Assembly: GCF_003012745.1 (NCBI RefSeq) | Contig: NZ_PXYK01000005.1 | Span: forward strand, 124,001 to 188,000 | Source of the DNA: Kumtagia ephedrae | GTDB lineage: Bacteria; Pseudomonadota; Alphaproteobacteria; Rhizobiales; Rhizobiaceae | DNA length: 64,000 nt | Direction of reading: 5' to 3' | Part shown: piece by piece, positions 25,110 through 34,615 of the stretch | Layout: the number at the start of each line of letters is the position of its first letter | Numbering within the stretch: position 1 is the stretch's first letter | Position numbers and translations under genes: made by a program | Notes under the pieces: model-generated | Told to the model about the DNA's origin: nothing | Databases searched by the model: none | What the model saw: the letters and a program-made list of their open reading frames with translations, nothing else

Positions 25110-26332
25110 GCGCCGGCGAACCCAATCGCGAGATCGTCATCGTGCGCCGTGCGCATGGCGACCACGACGACGATCACCACGGCGGCGTCTGGAAGATCGC
25201 CTTCGCCGACTTCATGACGGCGATGATGTGCTTCTTCCTGGTCATGTGGCTGATCAACGCCTCGAACGAGCAGACCAAGGCGGCGGTCGCCAGCTACTTC
25301 AACCCTGTCAAGCTGGTCGACCGCAACGCCACCCGCAAGAGCCTGGAGGAGGTCGGCGAAGGTTCGGAGCAGACGGCGCCCGAGACGGAGAAGCCGGAGA
25401 CCAAGGGCGGCGCCGCGAAGTCCGGCCCGTCCTCCAACGAGGGCACCGTCGACAGTTCCGACATCAAGAAGGAGGCGGACGAGAAACTCTTCGCCGATCC
25501 CTATGCGGTGCTGGCGGAGATCGCGTCCGACACCGGCATCAAGCAGAACATCAGCGACAAGGGCGACGGCGGCGCGCAGCTTGCCGGCCCGGCCACCGGC
25601 GCTTCCGGCGGCGAAGCCTATCGCGACCCTTTCGCGCCGGATTTCTGGTCGCAGCAGGTGGCCCTGCCGAGCGAGGCCGAGGCGAGCGCCGAACCGGAGC
25701 GGACGGTCGAAGGCGGCACCGGAGAAAGCGCCGGCGACGGCCTGAGCGAAGCAGGAGCGGCAGACGCGCAGCCGCATTCGCCCGCTACGCCCGATCAGGC
25801 TGAACAAGCCAAGGTCGAAGGGCAGGGAAAGACCGACAAGCCCGAACTGCCGCCGGCTCCCACGGCGGAGGCGCGCGCGACCGCCGACCGCATCCGCCAG
25901 GAGCTCGCCCGGGCGCTGCTGCCGGGCGACAAGATGAAGGACGGCATCACGGTGGTGGCGACCGACAGGGGTGTGCAGGTCTCGGTCACCGACCAGCTCG
26001 ATTTCGGCATGTTCGAGATCGGCTCGGCGATGCCGCGCCGCGAGCTTGTGCTCGCCATGGAGAAGATCGGCAAGGCGATCGGCAACCAGGCCGGCCGGGT
26101 GACCATCGCCGGCCATACCGACGCCCGCCCCTACAGGGGAAGCGGCTACGACAACTGGCGGCTGTCCACCGCGCGCGCCCATTCGGCCTATTACATGCTT
26201 GTGCGCGCCGGCCTCGACGAGAAGCGCATCACCGAGGTGGCCGGCTTCGCCGACCGCAAGCCGAAGGACCCGTCCACACCGCTCGCGGCCGCCAACCGCC
26301 GCATCGAGATACTGCTCGAGATCGGCGGATGA
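25106..26332 (+). CDS. motB: MotB, flagellar motor stator subunit
   Basis: 408 aa. One N-terminal membrane helix at about 30-50 (IAFADFMTAMMCFFLVMWLI) carries the proton-binding Asp region. A long acidic linker (about 80-270) follows, then a C-terminal OmpA-like peptidoglycan-binding domain with IAGHTDARPY, NWRLSTARAHSAYYML and AANRRIEILLE. It anchors the stator to the cell wall. A His-rich HGDHDDDHHGG precedes the helix. The linker is long, as in rhizobial MotB. GTG start, overlapping the previous gene. Confidence 0.96.
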   Translation: MSAGEPNREIVIVRRAHGDHDDDHHGGVWKIAFADFMTAMMCFFLVMWLINASNEQTKAAVASYFNPVKLVDRNATRKSLEEVGEGSEQTAPETEKPETKGGAAKSGPSSNEGTVDSSDIKKEADEKLFADPYAVLAEIASDTGIKQNISDKGDGGAQLAGPATGASGGEAYRDPFAPDFWSQQVALPSEAEASAEPERTVEGGTGESAGDGLSEAGAADAQPHSPATPDQAEQAKVEGQGKTDKPELPPAPTAEARATADRIRQELARALLPGDKMKDGITVVATDRGVQVSVTDQLDFGMFEIGSAMPRRELVLAMEKIGKAIGNQAGRVTIAGHTDARPYRGSGYDNWRLSTARAHSAYYMLVRAGLDEKRITEVAGFADRKPKDPSTPLAAANRRIEILLEIGG

Positions 26333-27690
26333 AGGCGGCGCCGGCTTTCGCGGCAGCGCTGCTCGCGGCCGCGCATCTGTCGGGCGCCGCCGGCGCAGCC
26401 CCGGCGGGCGAGCTCGAGCCGTACCAGATGGTGCGTTCGCTCCAGCATGTGCAGGACCGCGTCGCGACCGGCGACCATGCGGCGCTGCCGATCCAGCGCC
26501 GCCTGCTCGAGATGATCGACCGGCGCCTGCGCACGGCGATCGCGGCCGAACTGATGCAGCCCGTCAACGTCCAGGCCATGCTGATCTACGCGATGAGCGG
26601 CGGCAATCCGGCGACGTTGCAGTCCATCCTGGAGCGGCTGCATCTCGGCGAGCGGGACGGCCGCATCGCTGCCGGCATCATCGGCTATCTCAACGGCGGC
26701 ACCCGCTCCGCCGCGGCGGCGCTGAAGCCGATCGAGCCGATGCGCGAGCCGGCCGAGATCGGCGCCTTCCTGGCGCTGCTGAAGGGCTCGCTGACGTCGC
26801 TGGAAGATCCGCGCAGCGCCCTCGGGCTGTTCGACCAGGCACGGCTGCTGTCTCCGGGCACGCTGGTCGAGGAAGCGGCGCTGCGCCGTTCCGTCGCACT
26901 GGCGGCGACAACGGGAGACTCCGGCCGGTTCGTCCAGGCCGCCGGCCAATATGTGCGCGGCTACATCCGCTCCCCCTACGCCAGCCAGTTCGCCGATGCC
27001 TTCGTCTCGGGCGTCGTCACGCTGCACGACACCGTCGATCTCGACGCGGTCGAGGCCGTGGCGGCGTTCATGAATCCGGAACAGCGCAAGGTGGTCTATC
27101 TCAGGATCGCGCGCCGCGCCGCCATCGACGGGCTGGTGGAGCTTTCCAACTTCGCCGCCGCCAAAGCGGCCGCCATCGACGTGCCCACCGAGGAGCCTCA
27201 GGACCCGCGCCTGCTCCTCTATTCGAGCCTGACCGGCGTAGCCAGCGAGCCGGCCGAAACCATCAGGGCGAGGCTTGCCGGCATAGATCGCGGCAAGCTT
27301 TCCGATGGAGACCGCAAGCTCCTGGAAGCCGTGCTTGCCGTCAGCGACGAGATCGTCGGCAAGCCGGCGCCGCAAAAGCCCGCGGCAACGAAAGCGGCCA
27401 AGCCGCCAGCCGCCGAGGGAACGGCTCAGATATCCGCACCGGCGGAGCTCGCCGAACCGGACCCCGACATACCGGTTGCGGCCGCCGTGGCGGACCAGGA
27501 GCCCACGATGCCGCCCGTCTCCGATATGCCGCGCGCTGTCGAAGCGCCCACACCTGCACCGGCACCGACAATGGCGGCCGAAGCACCGGCGACCGCGGTC
27601 GCACCGGAAGAACCAGCCGATCCGACCCTTGCCGAAGGACGCAAGAGATTGGCGGAGATCGATGCCTTGCTGGCGGGAGCCACGGATTGA
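26329..27690 (+). CDS. motC: MotC, periplasmic motility protein
   Basis: 453 aa. A signal peptide (1 to ~24) is followed by a helical body (YQMVRSLQHVQDRVATGDHA, LIYAMSGGNPATLQSILERL) and an Ala/Pro-rich tail from about residue 345. In S. meliloti MotC is a periplasmic protein that binds MotB and is needed for motor function; its chaperone MotE is encoded at 16.6 kb. It is coupled to motB by a 4-bp overlap and to motD by another. Confidence 0.93.
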   Translation: MKAAPAFAAALLAAAHLSGAAGAAPAGELEPYQMVRSLQHVQDRVATGDHAALPIQRRLLEMIDRRLRTAIAAELMQPVNVQAMLIYAMSGGNPATLQSILERLHLGERDGRIAAGIIGYLNGGTRSAAAALKPIEPMREPAEIGAFLALLKGSLTSLEDPRSALGLFDQARLLSPGTLVEEAALRRSVALAATTGDSGRFVQAAGQYVRGYIRSPYASQFADAFVSGVVTLHDTVDLDAVEAVAAFMNPEQRKVVYLRIARRAAIDGLVELSNFAAAKAAAIDVPTEEPQDPRLLLYSSLTGVASEPAETIRARLAGIDRGKLSDGDRKLLEAVLAVSDEIVGKPAPQKPAATKAAKPPAAEGTAQISAPAELAEPDPDIPVAAAVADQEPTMPPVSDMPRAVEAPTPAPAPTMAAEAPATAVAPEEPADPTLAEGRKRLAEIDALLAGATD

Positions 27691-29276
27691 GAACGACGGA
27701 AACGCTCGACGCCAGGTTGCCGCCGCCGAAGCCGGCGCATCGCGCCGCTGCCCTGGCACGCGGCGACGGTTTTCGCGACCTTCTGGAAGCAGGCGACGCG
27801 GCCAAGCCCGAGCCCCGCAAGGCCACCCGCGCGGATAGCGAGCCTTCACCGGCGGCAGGCTCCGGTCGGCAGGAAAATACCTCGCTGGAGCGGCGTGTCG
27901 CTCGCAGGGACCGTGCCGACGGGTCCGAGCCGCAGGACAGAACCCTGCCGCGAGACGACTTGACGACTGGCTGGCCGATGCCGGCCATGTCCGCGACTCC
28001 GCCTTCAAGCCAAAATGTCGGCGTCTTGGCGGACGGTATCGATCAGCCACGGCAGTCGACCGATTTGCGGGACGAAGCAGCCCCCGCCGAGCCGTCAGCC
28101 GCCGAAGAAGGGAGTTCGGCATTGCCAAGGCCGGAAACGGGTAACACCGCTATCCAGCAACGGCAGGGCGACGAGACCGTGGCGGGTGGTCCGGCGGACA
28201 CGCCGAGGCGAACCGCAGCTCGGCCGTCCGACAGCGGCGAAACGCAGTCCCGGCAGGATTTGGAACAATCCGGCAAAACCGCACCGAAGGACGTTCCTCC
28301 GATTGCGGCGGCGGTGCAAGCCATCGCATCGTCGACGGCAGTCTCCGCAGCGGCGATACCGGCGGATGTCGCCGCCGCGAGCACGCGGCATGTCAGGACG
28401 ACCGCCACGCGCGTCACCGAACCGCAATCGGGCCGCGACGGTGCCGCCCCGGAACACAGGAAGGGTCTGGAACGGACCGGAAGCCTGCCGACGGAAACTC
28501 GCCGGGAAATCCTGCTCGTCGAAGGGTCCGCCAGTCACAACAGCACTACCGCCGACCGCGAGCCGGGCCAGCCATCCGCCGATCCCGTCCCCGCACGATC
28601 CCAGCCCGGCCGGGCGACCTTCGCCGCCGAACTGACCGCGGCCGCCGCGAACTATACCCTTCCCGCCTCTAGGGAACATGGTTCCGACGTCTCCCCCGCT
28701 CCCTCATTGCAGTGGTCGCCGGTGGCCATGCTCGCCGGGCGACCGCCGCAGGCCACGTCTCCGGCATCCCTGGTGGCTTCCATTCTCGCCGCCGAGCCGA
28801 GTTGGCAGTCCGCGGCTGTTGCGTCCGCGACACAGTCACAGGCCGTTCACGCTTATGTGTCGCCGAGAGTGCTGCAGATACAGCTCAATCCGAGCCGCCT
28901 TGGCGTCGTGACGGCCACCCTGCGCCTATCCGGAGCACAACTGACGATCGAGCTGGCCGCCTCCAGCGCCGAAGCGCGCGAGCATCTCAAGGGCGAGGAA
29001 CACGTCATCGAGAAGGCTATCAGAGCCTTGGGTTACGACGTCGGCCAGGTTTCCGTAATACAATCTTCAGTTGTGATCGCCACGCATTCCCGGACGGACA
29101 TCACCGTGTCGTCCGGGCCAGCGCGCGACCAGCCGTCGACCGATGCAGGCCCGTCGTCGGGTAGCGGCGGGCAATCGAACTCCCGGCAAGGAGGAGACCA
29201 TGGAGCGGAGCGTTCCGGCCAGGCTGGCGGCAAGCTTGCGGCCGATCCTGGCGGCGGCCGCGGTCTTTACATCTAG
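27687..29276 (+). CDS. fliK: MotD/FliK, hook-length control protein
   Basis: About 529 aa from TTG 27687, which overlaps the motC stop (TTGA); the start is uncertain. Most of the protein is low-complexity and disordered (Ala, Pro, Ser, Arg). The conserved FliK C-terminal hook domain lies near residues 385-455 (VLQIQLNPSRLGVVTATLRL, EHVIEKAIRALGYDVGQVSV). The gene called motD in rhizobia was shown to encode FliK, the secreted ruler that sets hook length. Its 3' end overlaps the transglycosylase gene by 77 bp. Confidence 0.88.
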   Translation: MRTTETLDARLPPPKPAHRAAALARGDGFRDLLEAGDAAKPEPRKATRADSEPSPAAGSGRQENTSLERRVARRDRADGSEPQDRTLPRDDLTTGWPMPAMSATPPSSQNVGVLADGIDQPRQSTDLRDEAAPAEPSAAEEGSSALPRPETGNTAIQQRQGDETVAGGPADTPRRTAARPSDSGETQSRQDLEQSGKTAPKDVPPIAAAVQAIASSTAVSAAAIPADVAAASTRHVRTTATRVTEPQSGRDGAAPEHRKGLERTGSLPTETRREILLVEGSASHNSTTADREPGQPSADPVPARSQPGRATFAAELTAAAANYTLPASREHGSDVSPAPSLQWSPVAMLAGRPPQATSPASLVASILAAEPSWQSAAVASATQSQAVHAYVSPRVLQIQLNPSRLGVVTATLRLSGAQLTIELAASSAEAREHLKGEEHVIEKAIRALGYDVGQVSVIQSSVVIATHSRTDITVSSGPARDQPSTDAGPSSGSGGQSNSRQGGDHGAERSGQAGGKLAADPGGGRGLYI

Positions 29277-29793
29277 CGCCTGCCTTCCCGCCGCCGCCGC
29301 TCCGGCCAATGCCTGCGAACCCGAGATCCTGCGGGCGGCGGACCGCTACGGCGTACCGGTCGGCATCCTCTACGCTGTCGGCCTCACCGAGACCGGCAAC
29401 AAGGGCAGCCTTCAGCCCAACGCATTGAACATAGAAGGAAAAGCCGTCTTTCCCGGCAGCCGCGAACAGGCCGTCGCCGCCGTGGAGGAAGCCCGCCGGG
29501 GCGGCGCGAAACTCATCGATCTCGGCTGCATGCAGATCAATCATCACTATCATTCGCAGCACTTCGCCGGCACCCGCGACATGCTCGATCCGCGCAAGAA
29601 CGTCGACTACGCCGCGCGCTTCCTGGTCAGCCTTCATGCGCGCCATCGGACCTGGTCTATGGCCGTCGCCCGCTATCATGCCGGCCCCGACAACGACCCC
29701 GCGCAGAAGCGCTATGTCTGTCGGGTCATCGCCAACATGGTCGCCACCGGCTTCGGAAAGTGGACGCCGAACGCCCGGACATTCTGCAACTAG
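29200..29793 (+). CDS. Lytic transglycosylase of the motility operon
   Basis: 197 aa. A signal peptide (1 to ~34) precedes an SLT-type domain: CEPEILRAADRYGVPVGILY, GLTETGNKG with the catalytic Glu, then LGCMQINHHYH and the C-terminal RYHAGPDNDPAQKRYVCRVI. It probably opens peptidoglycan for rod or stator insertion. ATG 29200 has a near-perfect AAGGAGG six bases upstream. The gene starts inside motD/fliK in another frame, an unusually long 77-bp overlap. Confidence 0.9.
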   Translation: MERSVPARLAASLRPILAAAAVFTSSACLPAAAAPANACEPEILRAADRYGVPVGILYAVGLTETGNKGSLQPNALNIEGKAVFPGSREQAVAAVEEARRGGAKLIDLGCMQINHHYHSQHFAGTRDMLDPRKNVDYAARFLVSLHARHRTWSMAVARYHAGPDNDPAQKRYVCRVIANMVATGFGKWTPNARTFCN

Positions 29794-30018
29794 TAGTAGT
29801 GCATACTGGCCGACATGTCGCGCCGACCCTGACGTCGCGGACTGCCGGCCACCACCGCGGCCGCCATCCTCTCTCCCGCAACCCTCGACCGCAGGGTACA
29901 ACTTTCGCGCGTTCCGACTCCCAAGAAACCATCCACAAGAAATCATGGTTTTTCGGGCGACGCCGTCGCGTTTACCCCTCGTTCACCAGTTCACTACGAA
30001 TGATTCGGAGGCGGGCCG
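29794..30018 (+). promoter_or_regulatory. rem upstream region (225 bp, no gene)
   Basis: Non-coding. It contains an imperfect left-block match (CCACAAG near 29935) without the CTAG right block. A 7-bp inverted repeat AAACCAT / ATGGTTT surrounds that match and is followed by a short T-run. This is consistent with rem having its own promoter, presumably VisNR-dependent, distinct from the structural operons. No precise -35/-10 can be given. Confidence 0.4.
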
Positions 30019-30684
30019 ATGATCGTGATTGTGGACGAGCGGAAGCTCGTCACTGAGGGCTATTCTTCGCTGTTCTACCGCGAAGGCGTTGCCACAACGG
30101 GGTTCAGATCGAGCGAGTTCGGGGAATGGGTCTCCAGCGCCGCGGATGAGGATCTGAGGTCGGTACGGGCCGTCCTCATCGGCGATTGCGGACAACCGGT
30201 GTCGCCGCGATCGATCCGCGACCGCACCCGCGCGCCGGTGATCGCGCTCAGCGATCAGCATTCGCTGGAGAACACGCTGCGACTCTTCGAGTCGGGTGTC
30301 GACGACGTGGTCCGCAAGCCGGTCCATATCCGCGAGATCCTGGCGCGCATCGCCGCCATCCGCCGCCGCGCCGAGGACGAGAAGGAGCCGGAAGTGGCCG
30401 GCCGCATGCGCATCTTCATGGATGGGCGCGATCCCGAGATCGACGGCGAGCCGATGCCGCTGCCGCGCCGCGAGCGGCGCATCCTCGAATACCTGGCCTC
30501 CAACAACGGCCGCCGGGTCACCAAGACGCAGGTGTTCAACGCCATTTACGGGCTGTTCGACGACGACGTCGAGGAGAACGTCGTGGAGAGCCACATCAGC
30601 AAGCTGCGCAAGAAGCTGCGCGAGAGGCTCGGCTTCGATCCGATCGATTCCAAGCGCTTCCTCGGCTACCGGCTGGTCGCCTGA
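30019..30684 (+). CDS. rem: Rem/FtcR, OmpR-type flagellar transcriptional activator
   Basis: 221 aa. It has an N-terminal receiver-like domain (1 to ~118) and a C-terminal winged helix (~128-221) with [20 protein letters not shown] and [15 protein letters not shown]. Rem of S. meliloti and FtcR of Brucella sit at this place, before flgE, and activate flagellar genes. The receiver keeps an acidic pair (D6, E7) and a KP motif, but the phosphoacceptor position reads VLIGD, with Gly aligned to the expected Asp, so phosphorylation is doubtful. It is the probable binder of the CGCRCAAG element. Confidence 0.93.
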   Translation: MIVIVDERKLVTEGYSSLFYREGVATTGFRSSEFGEWVSSAADEDLRSVRAVLIGDCGQPVSPRSIRDRTRAPVIALSDQHSLENTLRLFESGVDDVVRKPVHIREILARIAAIRRRAEDEKEPEVAGRMRIFMDGRDPEIDGEPMPLPRRERRILEYLASNNGRRVTKTQVFNAIYGLFDDDVEENVVESHISKLRKKLRERLGFDPIDSKRFLGYRLVA

Positions 30685-30714
30685 CGGCATCGGCCCGGGC
30701 CGCGCCGACAGCCT

Positions 30715-30739
30715 CGCGCAAGACAACGCGGTTAGCCTC
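30715..30739 (+). promoter_or_regulatory. Class II flagellar promoter element upstream of flgE
   Basis: CGCGCAAG-N9-TTAGCCTC, 33 bp before flgE and 30 bp after the rem stop. It keeps the fixed 9-base spacer and the AGCCTC of the fliF copy. It separates the flgE operon from rem transcription. Confidence 0.63.
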
Positions 30740-30772
30740 TGCCCGAAGCCTGAACCTTGAGGAGACCTTCCG

Positions 30773-32032
30773 ATGAGCCTCTACGGAATGATGCGGACCG
30801 GCGTGTCGGGAATGAACGCGCAGGCCAACCGCCTCTCCTCGGTAGCCGACAACATCGCCAATGCCAACACCACCGGCTACAAGCGTTCGAGCACGGAATT
30901 CTCGTCGCTGGTCATCCCCACGGCCGGCGGCAACTACGCCTCCGGCGGCGTGACCACGGTGGTGCGCAACGCCGTCTCGCAGCAGGGGGATCTGCGCTTC
31001 ACCAATTCGGGAACCGACCTTGCCATCAACGGCAACGGCTTCTTCATCGTCCAGGACGACTCGGGCCAGTCCTTCATGACGCGGGCCGGCGCCTTCACCC
31101 CGGACGACCAGGGCCGGCTGGTCAATGCGGCCGGTTTCGTCCTGATGGGCTACAGCTACGCCAACGGCACGCCGAGCGCCAACGCCAACGGGTTCGGCGG
31201 CCTCGAGCCGGTGAACGTAAAGCTCAACGAGATCACGGCGAGCCCCAGCCGCACCGGGATATTCAGCGCCACCCTGCCGGCCAGTGCCGACATCGTCGAT
31301 CCGGACGACCTGCCCTCGGAGAATGGCAGCGGCGCGAAACATACCGCGAAGTCCTCGCTGCTCGCCTATGACAATCTCGGGCGGGAGGTGCTGCTCGACG
31401 TCTACAGCACCAGGACCGGCGAGAACACATGGGAGGTCGCCATCTACAACCAGGCGGATGCCGCGGCGAACACCTCGTTCCCTTACGGCCAGCCGGCTCT
31501 GGCGACACAGACGCTCACCTTCGACGGCACCACCGGCAAGCTGACAGGCACCAGCCAGACGAGCATCACGCTCGACGTTCCCGGCGGCGCCAGCCTCGCC
31601 ATCGACCTGTCGGGCATGAAGCAGCTCGGCCAGCAGTACTCGGTCAGCACCGCGAAGCTCGACGGCTCGGCGCCGAGCGCGATCGACACGGTCCAGATCG
31701 GCAACGACGGCATCGTCTACGCCCAGTACGGCGACGGCTCGATCAAGCAGCTCTACCGCATCCCCGTGGCGACGGTGCAGAGTCCGGACCAGTTGCAGGT
31801 TCTCGCCGGCAACGTGTTCGCCGAAAGCCCGCTCTCCGGCACGCCGGAAGTCGGTTTCCCCGGCGAGAGCTCGCGCGGCTCGATCGTTTCGGGCGCGCTC
31901 GAAAGCTCGAACGTCGACATCGCCGAGGAGCTGACCAACATGATCGAGTCGCAGCGCAGCTACACCGCGAATTCCAAGGTGTTCCAGACGGGCGCCGATC
32001 TGATGGACGTTCTCGTCAATCTCAAGAGGTAA
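30773..32032 (+). CDS. flgE: FlgE, flagellar hook protein
   Basis: 419 aa. It opens MSLYGMMRTGVSGMNAQANR and contains NIANANTTGYKRSSTEFS; the C-terminal signature is SNVDIAEELTNMIESQRSYT, with KVFQTGADLMDVLVNLKR. FlgE polymerises into the hook. It is the first gene of the flgE-flgK-flgL-flaF-flbT-flgD-fliQ operon, with AGGAG upstream. Length is normal. Confidence 0.97.
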   Translation: MSLYGMMRTGVSGMNAQANRLSSVADNIANANTTGYKRSSTEFSSLVIPTAGGNYASGGVTTVVRNAVSQQGDLRFTNSGTDLAINGNGFFIVQDDSGQSFMTRAGAFTPDDQGRLVNAAGFVLMGYSYANGTPSANANGFGGLEPVNVKLNEITASPSRTGIFSATLPASADIVDPDDLPSENGSGAKHTAKSSLLAYDNLGREVLLDVYSTRTGENTWEVAIYNQADAAANTSFPYGQPALATQTLTFDGTTGKLTGTSQTSITLDVPGGASLAIDLSGMKQLGQQYSVSTAKLDGSAPSAIDTVQIGNDGIVYAQYGDGSIKQLYRIPVATVQSPDQLQVLAGNVFAESPLSGTPEVGFPGESSRGSIVSGALESSNVDIAEELTNMIESQRSYTANSKVFQTGADLMDVLVNLKR

Positions 32033-32091
32033 GGCCGGCCGCGAGGGGCGTCGCCGCGAACGCCGCTCCGGTCGCCTGAAAGTCAGCAGGT

Positions 32092-33543
32092 ATGTCGCTT
32101 TCCACCGCCCTCAACATCGCACAATCCTCCCTGCTCAACACCGGGCGCCAGACGAGCGTCGTTTCGCGGAACATCCAGGAGCAGAACAATCCGGACTACA
32201 CGCGCCGCGTGGCGACGCTTTCCAGCCTCGCCCCCGGATCGCGCGTCGACGTCCAGCGCGCCACCAACGAGCAGCTGTTCAAGCAGAACCTTGCCGCCCT
32301 GTCGGCATGGAGCGCCCAGGGCACGCTCTATGACGGGCTCGAGCGCCTCGAGATCGCGATCAACGGGGTCGACAACGGCTCCTCCGCGGCGACCGTCCTG
32401 GGCAAGTTCCAGGAAGCGCTGCAGACCTACTCGGCCTCGCCGTCCAACCGCAGCATCGGCGAGAACGCCGTCGACGCCGCGCGGCAGGTCGTGCGCACGC
32501 TGAATGCCGGCACCGCTTCGATCCAGGCTTTCCGGGTCGACGTCGACGGCCAGATCGCCGGCGCGGTGAACGAGTTGAACGGATTGCTGGCGCAGTTCAA
32601 GGAAGCCAACGACACGGTGGTCATCGGCACGCGCGCCGGGCGCGACGTGGCCGACGCCCTCGACCGGCGCGATGCGCTGCTGAAGAAGATTTCCGACTAC
32701 GTGCCGCTCTCCACCCTGTCGCGCAACGACAACGACATGGTGCTGATGACCAGGGACGGCGCGACCCTGTTCGAGAAGGTGCCGCGCACCGTCTCCTTCG
32801 AGCCGGCCACCTCTTACGGCGCCGGTTCTGCCGGAAACCCGGTCTATATCGACGGCGTGCCGATCAACCTCGGCGCCGGCGGCAATACCGACGCGTCCGG
32901 CAAGATCGCCGGCCTCGTCCAGTTGCGCGACGGCGTGGCGCCGCTGATGCAGGCCCAGCTCGACGAGATGGCGCGCGGCCTGATCACCGCCTTCGCCGAG
33001 ACCGGAACGGGCGTGCCGGCCGCCGCCGGCCTGTTCACCTGGTCCGGAGCCCCCGCCGTGCCGGCCGAAGGAACGCTGGTCGACGGGCTCGCCGGCGCGA
33101 TCCGCATCAACGCGGCCTTCGATTCCAGCGCCGGCGGCAATCCGGAACTGCTGCGCGACGGCGGCGCCAACGGCGCGGCTTATATCGTCAACACCTCCGG
33201 CGGCGCCGGCTACGCCGACCTGCTGATCGACTATGGCGACCGCATGGACCGGCCGATGCAGTTCGACAGCGCCGCCGGGCTGGCGACGACGCTCAGCCTC
33301 AGCAGTTTCTCGACCGCCGCGGTCGGCTGGTTCCAGGCCGTCCGGCAGGACGCCTCGGCAGCAGCCGAGCAGAAGGAGGCGCTGGCCGTCCGCACGCGTG
33401 AAGCCCTCTCCAACGCCACCGCCGTCGACGTCAACACCGAAATGGCGCTGCTGCTCGAGCTGGAGCATTCCTTCGATGCCTCCGCCCGGCTGATGAAGGT
33501 GATCGACGACATGCTGGCCTCGCTCCTTGCGGCGGTGAGATAA
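32092..33543 (+). CDS. flgK: FlgK, hook-filament junction protein (HAP1)
   Basis: 483 aa. It starts MSLSTALNIAQSSLLNTGRQ and ends with the conserved helical region AVDVNTEMALLLELEHSFDA followed by SARLMKVIDDMLASLL. The N-terminal rod/hook-type pattern and the central ELNGLLAQFKEAND and DALLKKISDYVPL segments fit FlgK. It caps the hook and seats the filament. It is 59 bp after flgE and 2 bp before flgL. Confidence 0.95.
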   Translation: MSLSTALNIAQSSLLNTGRQTSVVSRNIQEQNNPDYTRRVATLSSLAPGSRVDVQRATNEQLFKQNLAALSAWSAQGTLYDGLERLEIAINGVDNGSSAATVLGKFQEALQTYSASPSNRSIGENAVDAARQVVRTLNAGTASIQAFRVDVDGQIAGAVNELNGLLAQFKEANDTVVIGTRAGRDVADALDRRDALLKKISDYVPLSTLSRNDNDMVLMTRDGATLFEKVPRTVSFEPATSYGAGSAGNPVYIDGVPINLGAGGNTDASGKIAGLVQLRDGVAPLMQAQLDEMARGLITAFAETGTGVPAAAGLFTWSGAPAVPAEGTLVDGLAGAIRINAAFDSSAGGNPELLRDGGANGAAYIVNTSGGAGYADLLIDYGDRMDRPMQFDSAAGLATTLSLSSFSTAAVGWFQAVRQDASAAAEQKEALAVRTREALSNATAVDVNTEMALLLELEHSFDASARLMKVIDDMLASLLAAVR

Positions 33544-33545
33544 CC

Positions 33546-34595
33546 ATGAAGACGACCTCCGTCTCCACCGCCGCCCTTTCTCAGTCCCTGCGCTTCTCGC
33601 TGGTCCGGGCGCAGATGGAGCTGACCCGGGCGCAGAAGGAACTGCAGACCGGCAAGGTCGCCGACACCGGCCTTGCCCTCGGCGCGGGAACCGCCCGGAC
33701 GGTATCGCTGACGCGCGACTTCGAACGCATGCAGGGCATCGTCGATTCCAACAGCCTGATCTCCGGCCGGCTGAAGATAACCCAGGATGCGCTGAAGCAG
33801 ATCGCCGAGGCCTCCCAGACCTTCCTGTCGACGCTGACCACCAGCAGTTCGGGCGACGCGCTCGGCAATGTCACGCAGGCCAGCGCCCGGACGATGCTGG
33901 ATCAGCTCACCGGCATCCTGAACACCAGCTACAATGGCGAGCACATCTTCGCCGGCACCAATACCGACGTGACGCCGATCGACGACTTCACCGCCCCGGG
34001 CTCGGGCGCCAAGGCCGCCTTCGACGCCGCCTTCCAGGCGCATTTCGGCTTCTCGAAAACCGATCCGGCCGCGGCCTCGATCACCGCGGCCGAGATGGAC
34101 GGCTTCCTCGCCAGCGCCGTGGAGCCGCAGTTTCTCGGCAGCGGCTGGGAAGCCAACTGGTCGTCCGCCACGGACCAGAAGATCGTCAGCCGGGTGACGC
34201 TGACCGAGACGACAGAGACCTCCGTGAGCGCCAACGACGTCGGCATGCGCAAGCTCGCCATGGCGGCCGCCACCATCACCGACCTGTTCGACGGCAATCT
34301 CGGCCCGGGCGCACGGCAGGCGCTGATCGACCGCGCCTTCACTCTCGTGTCGGAGGCGGTCGGCAGCATCGCCGACCTGCAGGCCACGACCGGCCTCATC
34401 GAGAAGCGCGTAAGCGACGCGACGGCGCGGCTGAACGTGCAGATCGACCTGTTCGAACGCCAGATCGGCAACCTGGTCAGCGTCGATCCCTACGAAGCCA
34501 AGACCCGCGTGGACGCCCTGCTCGGCCAGGTCGAGGTGTCCTACGCCCTGACGGCCCGCTTCCAGCAACTCAGCCTCCTGCGCTTCCTCAGCTAG
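33546..34595 (+). CDS. flgL: FlgL, hook-filament junction protein (HAP3)
   Basis: 349 aa. The flagellin-like N-terminus (LSQSLRFSLVRAQMELTRAQ) and C-terminal helices (TGLIEKRVSDATARLNVQID, ALTARFQQLSLLRFLS) are as in FlgL. The motif NTSYNGEHIFAGTNTDVTPI is typical of the family. It joins FlgK to the filament. It sits between flgK and flaF in the usual rhizobial order. Confidence 0.95.
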   Translation: MKTTSVSTAALSQSLRFSLVRAQMELTRAQKELQTGKVADTGLALGAGTARTVSLTRDFERMQGIVDSNSLISGRLKITQDALKQIAEASQTFLSTLTTSSSGDALGNVTQASARTMLDQLTGILNTSYNGEHIFAGTNTDVTPIDDFTAPGSGAKAAFDAAFQAHFGFSKTDPAAASITAAEMDGFLASAVEPQFLGSGWEANWSSATDQKIVSRVTLTETTETSVSANDVGMRKLAMAAATITDLFDGNLGPGARQALIDRAFTLVSEAVGSIADLQATTGLIEKRVSDATARLNVQIDLFERQIGNLVSVDPYEAKTRVDALLGQVEVSYALTARFQQLSLLRFLS

Positions 34596-34615
34596 GAACG
34601 GAACACGGACAGAAG

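Noticed and set aside
29920-29960. CCACAAG upstream of rem as another class II element
   Set aside because: The base pattern nine positions downstream is a T-run, not CTAGCCTC, so only the left block agrees.
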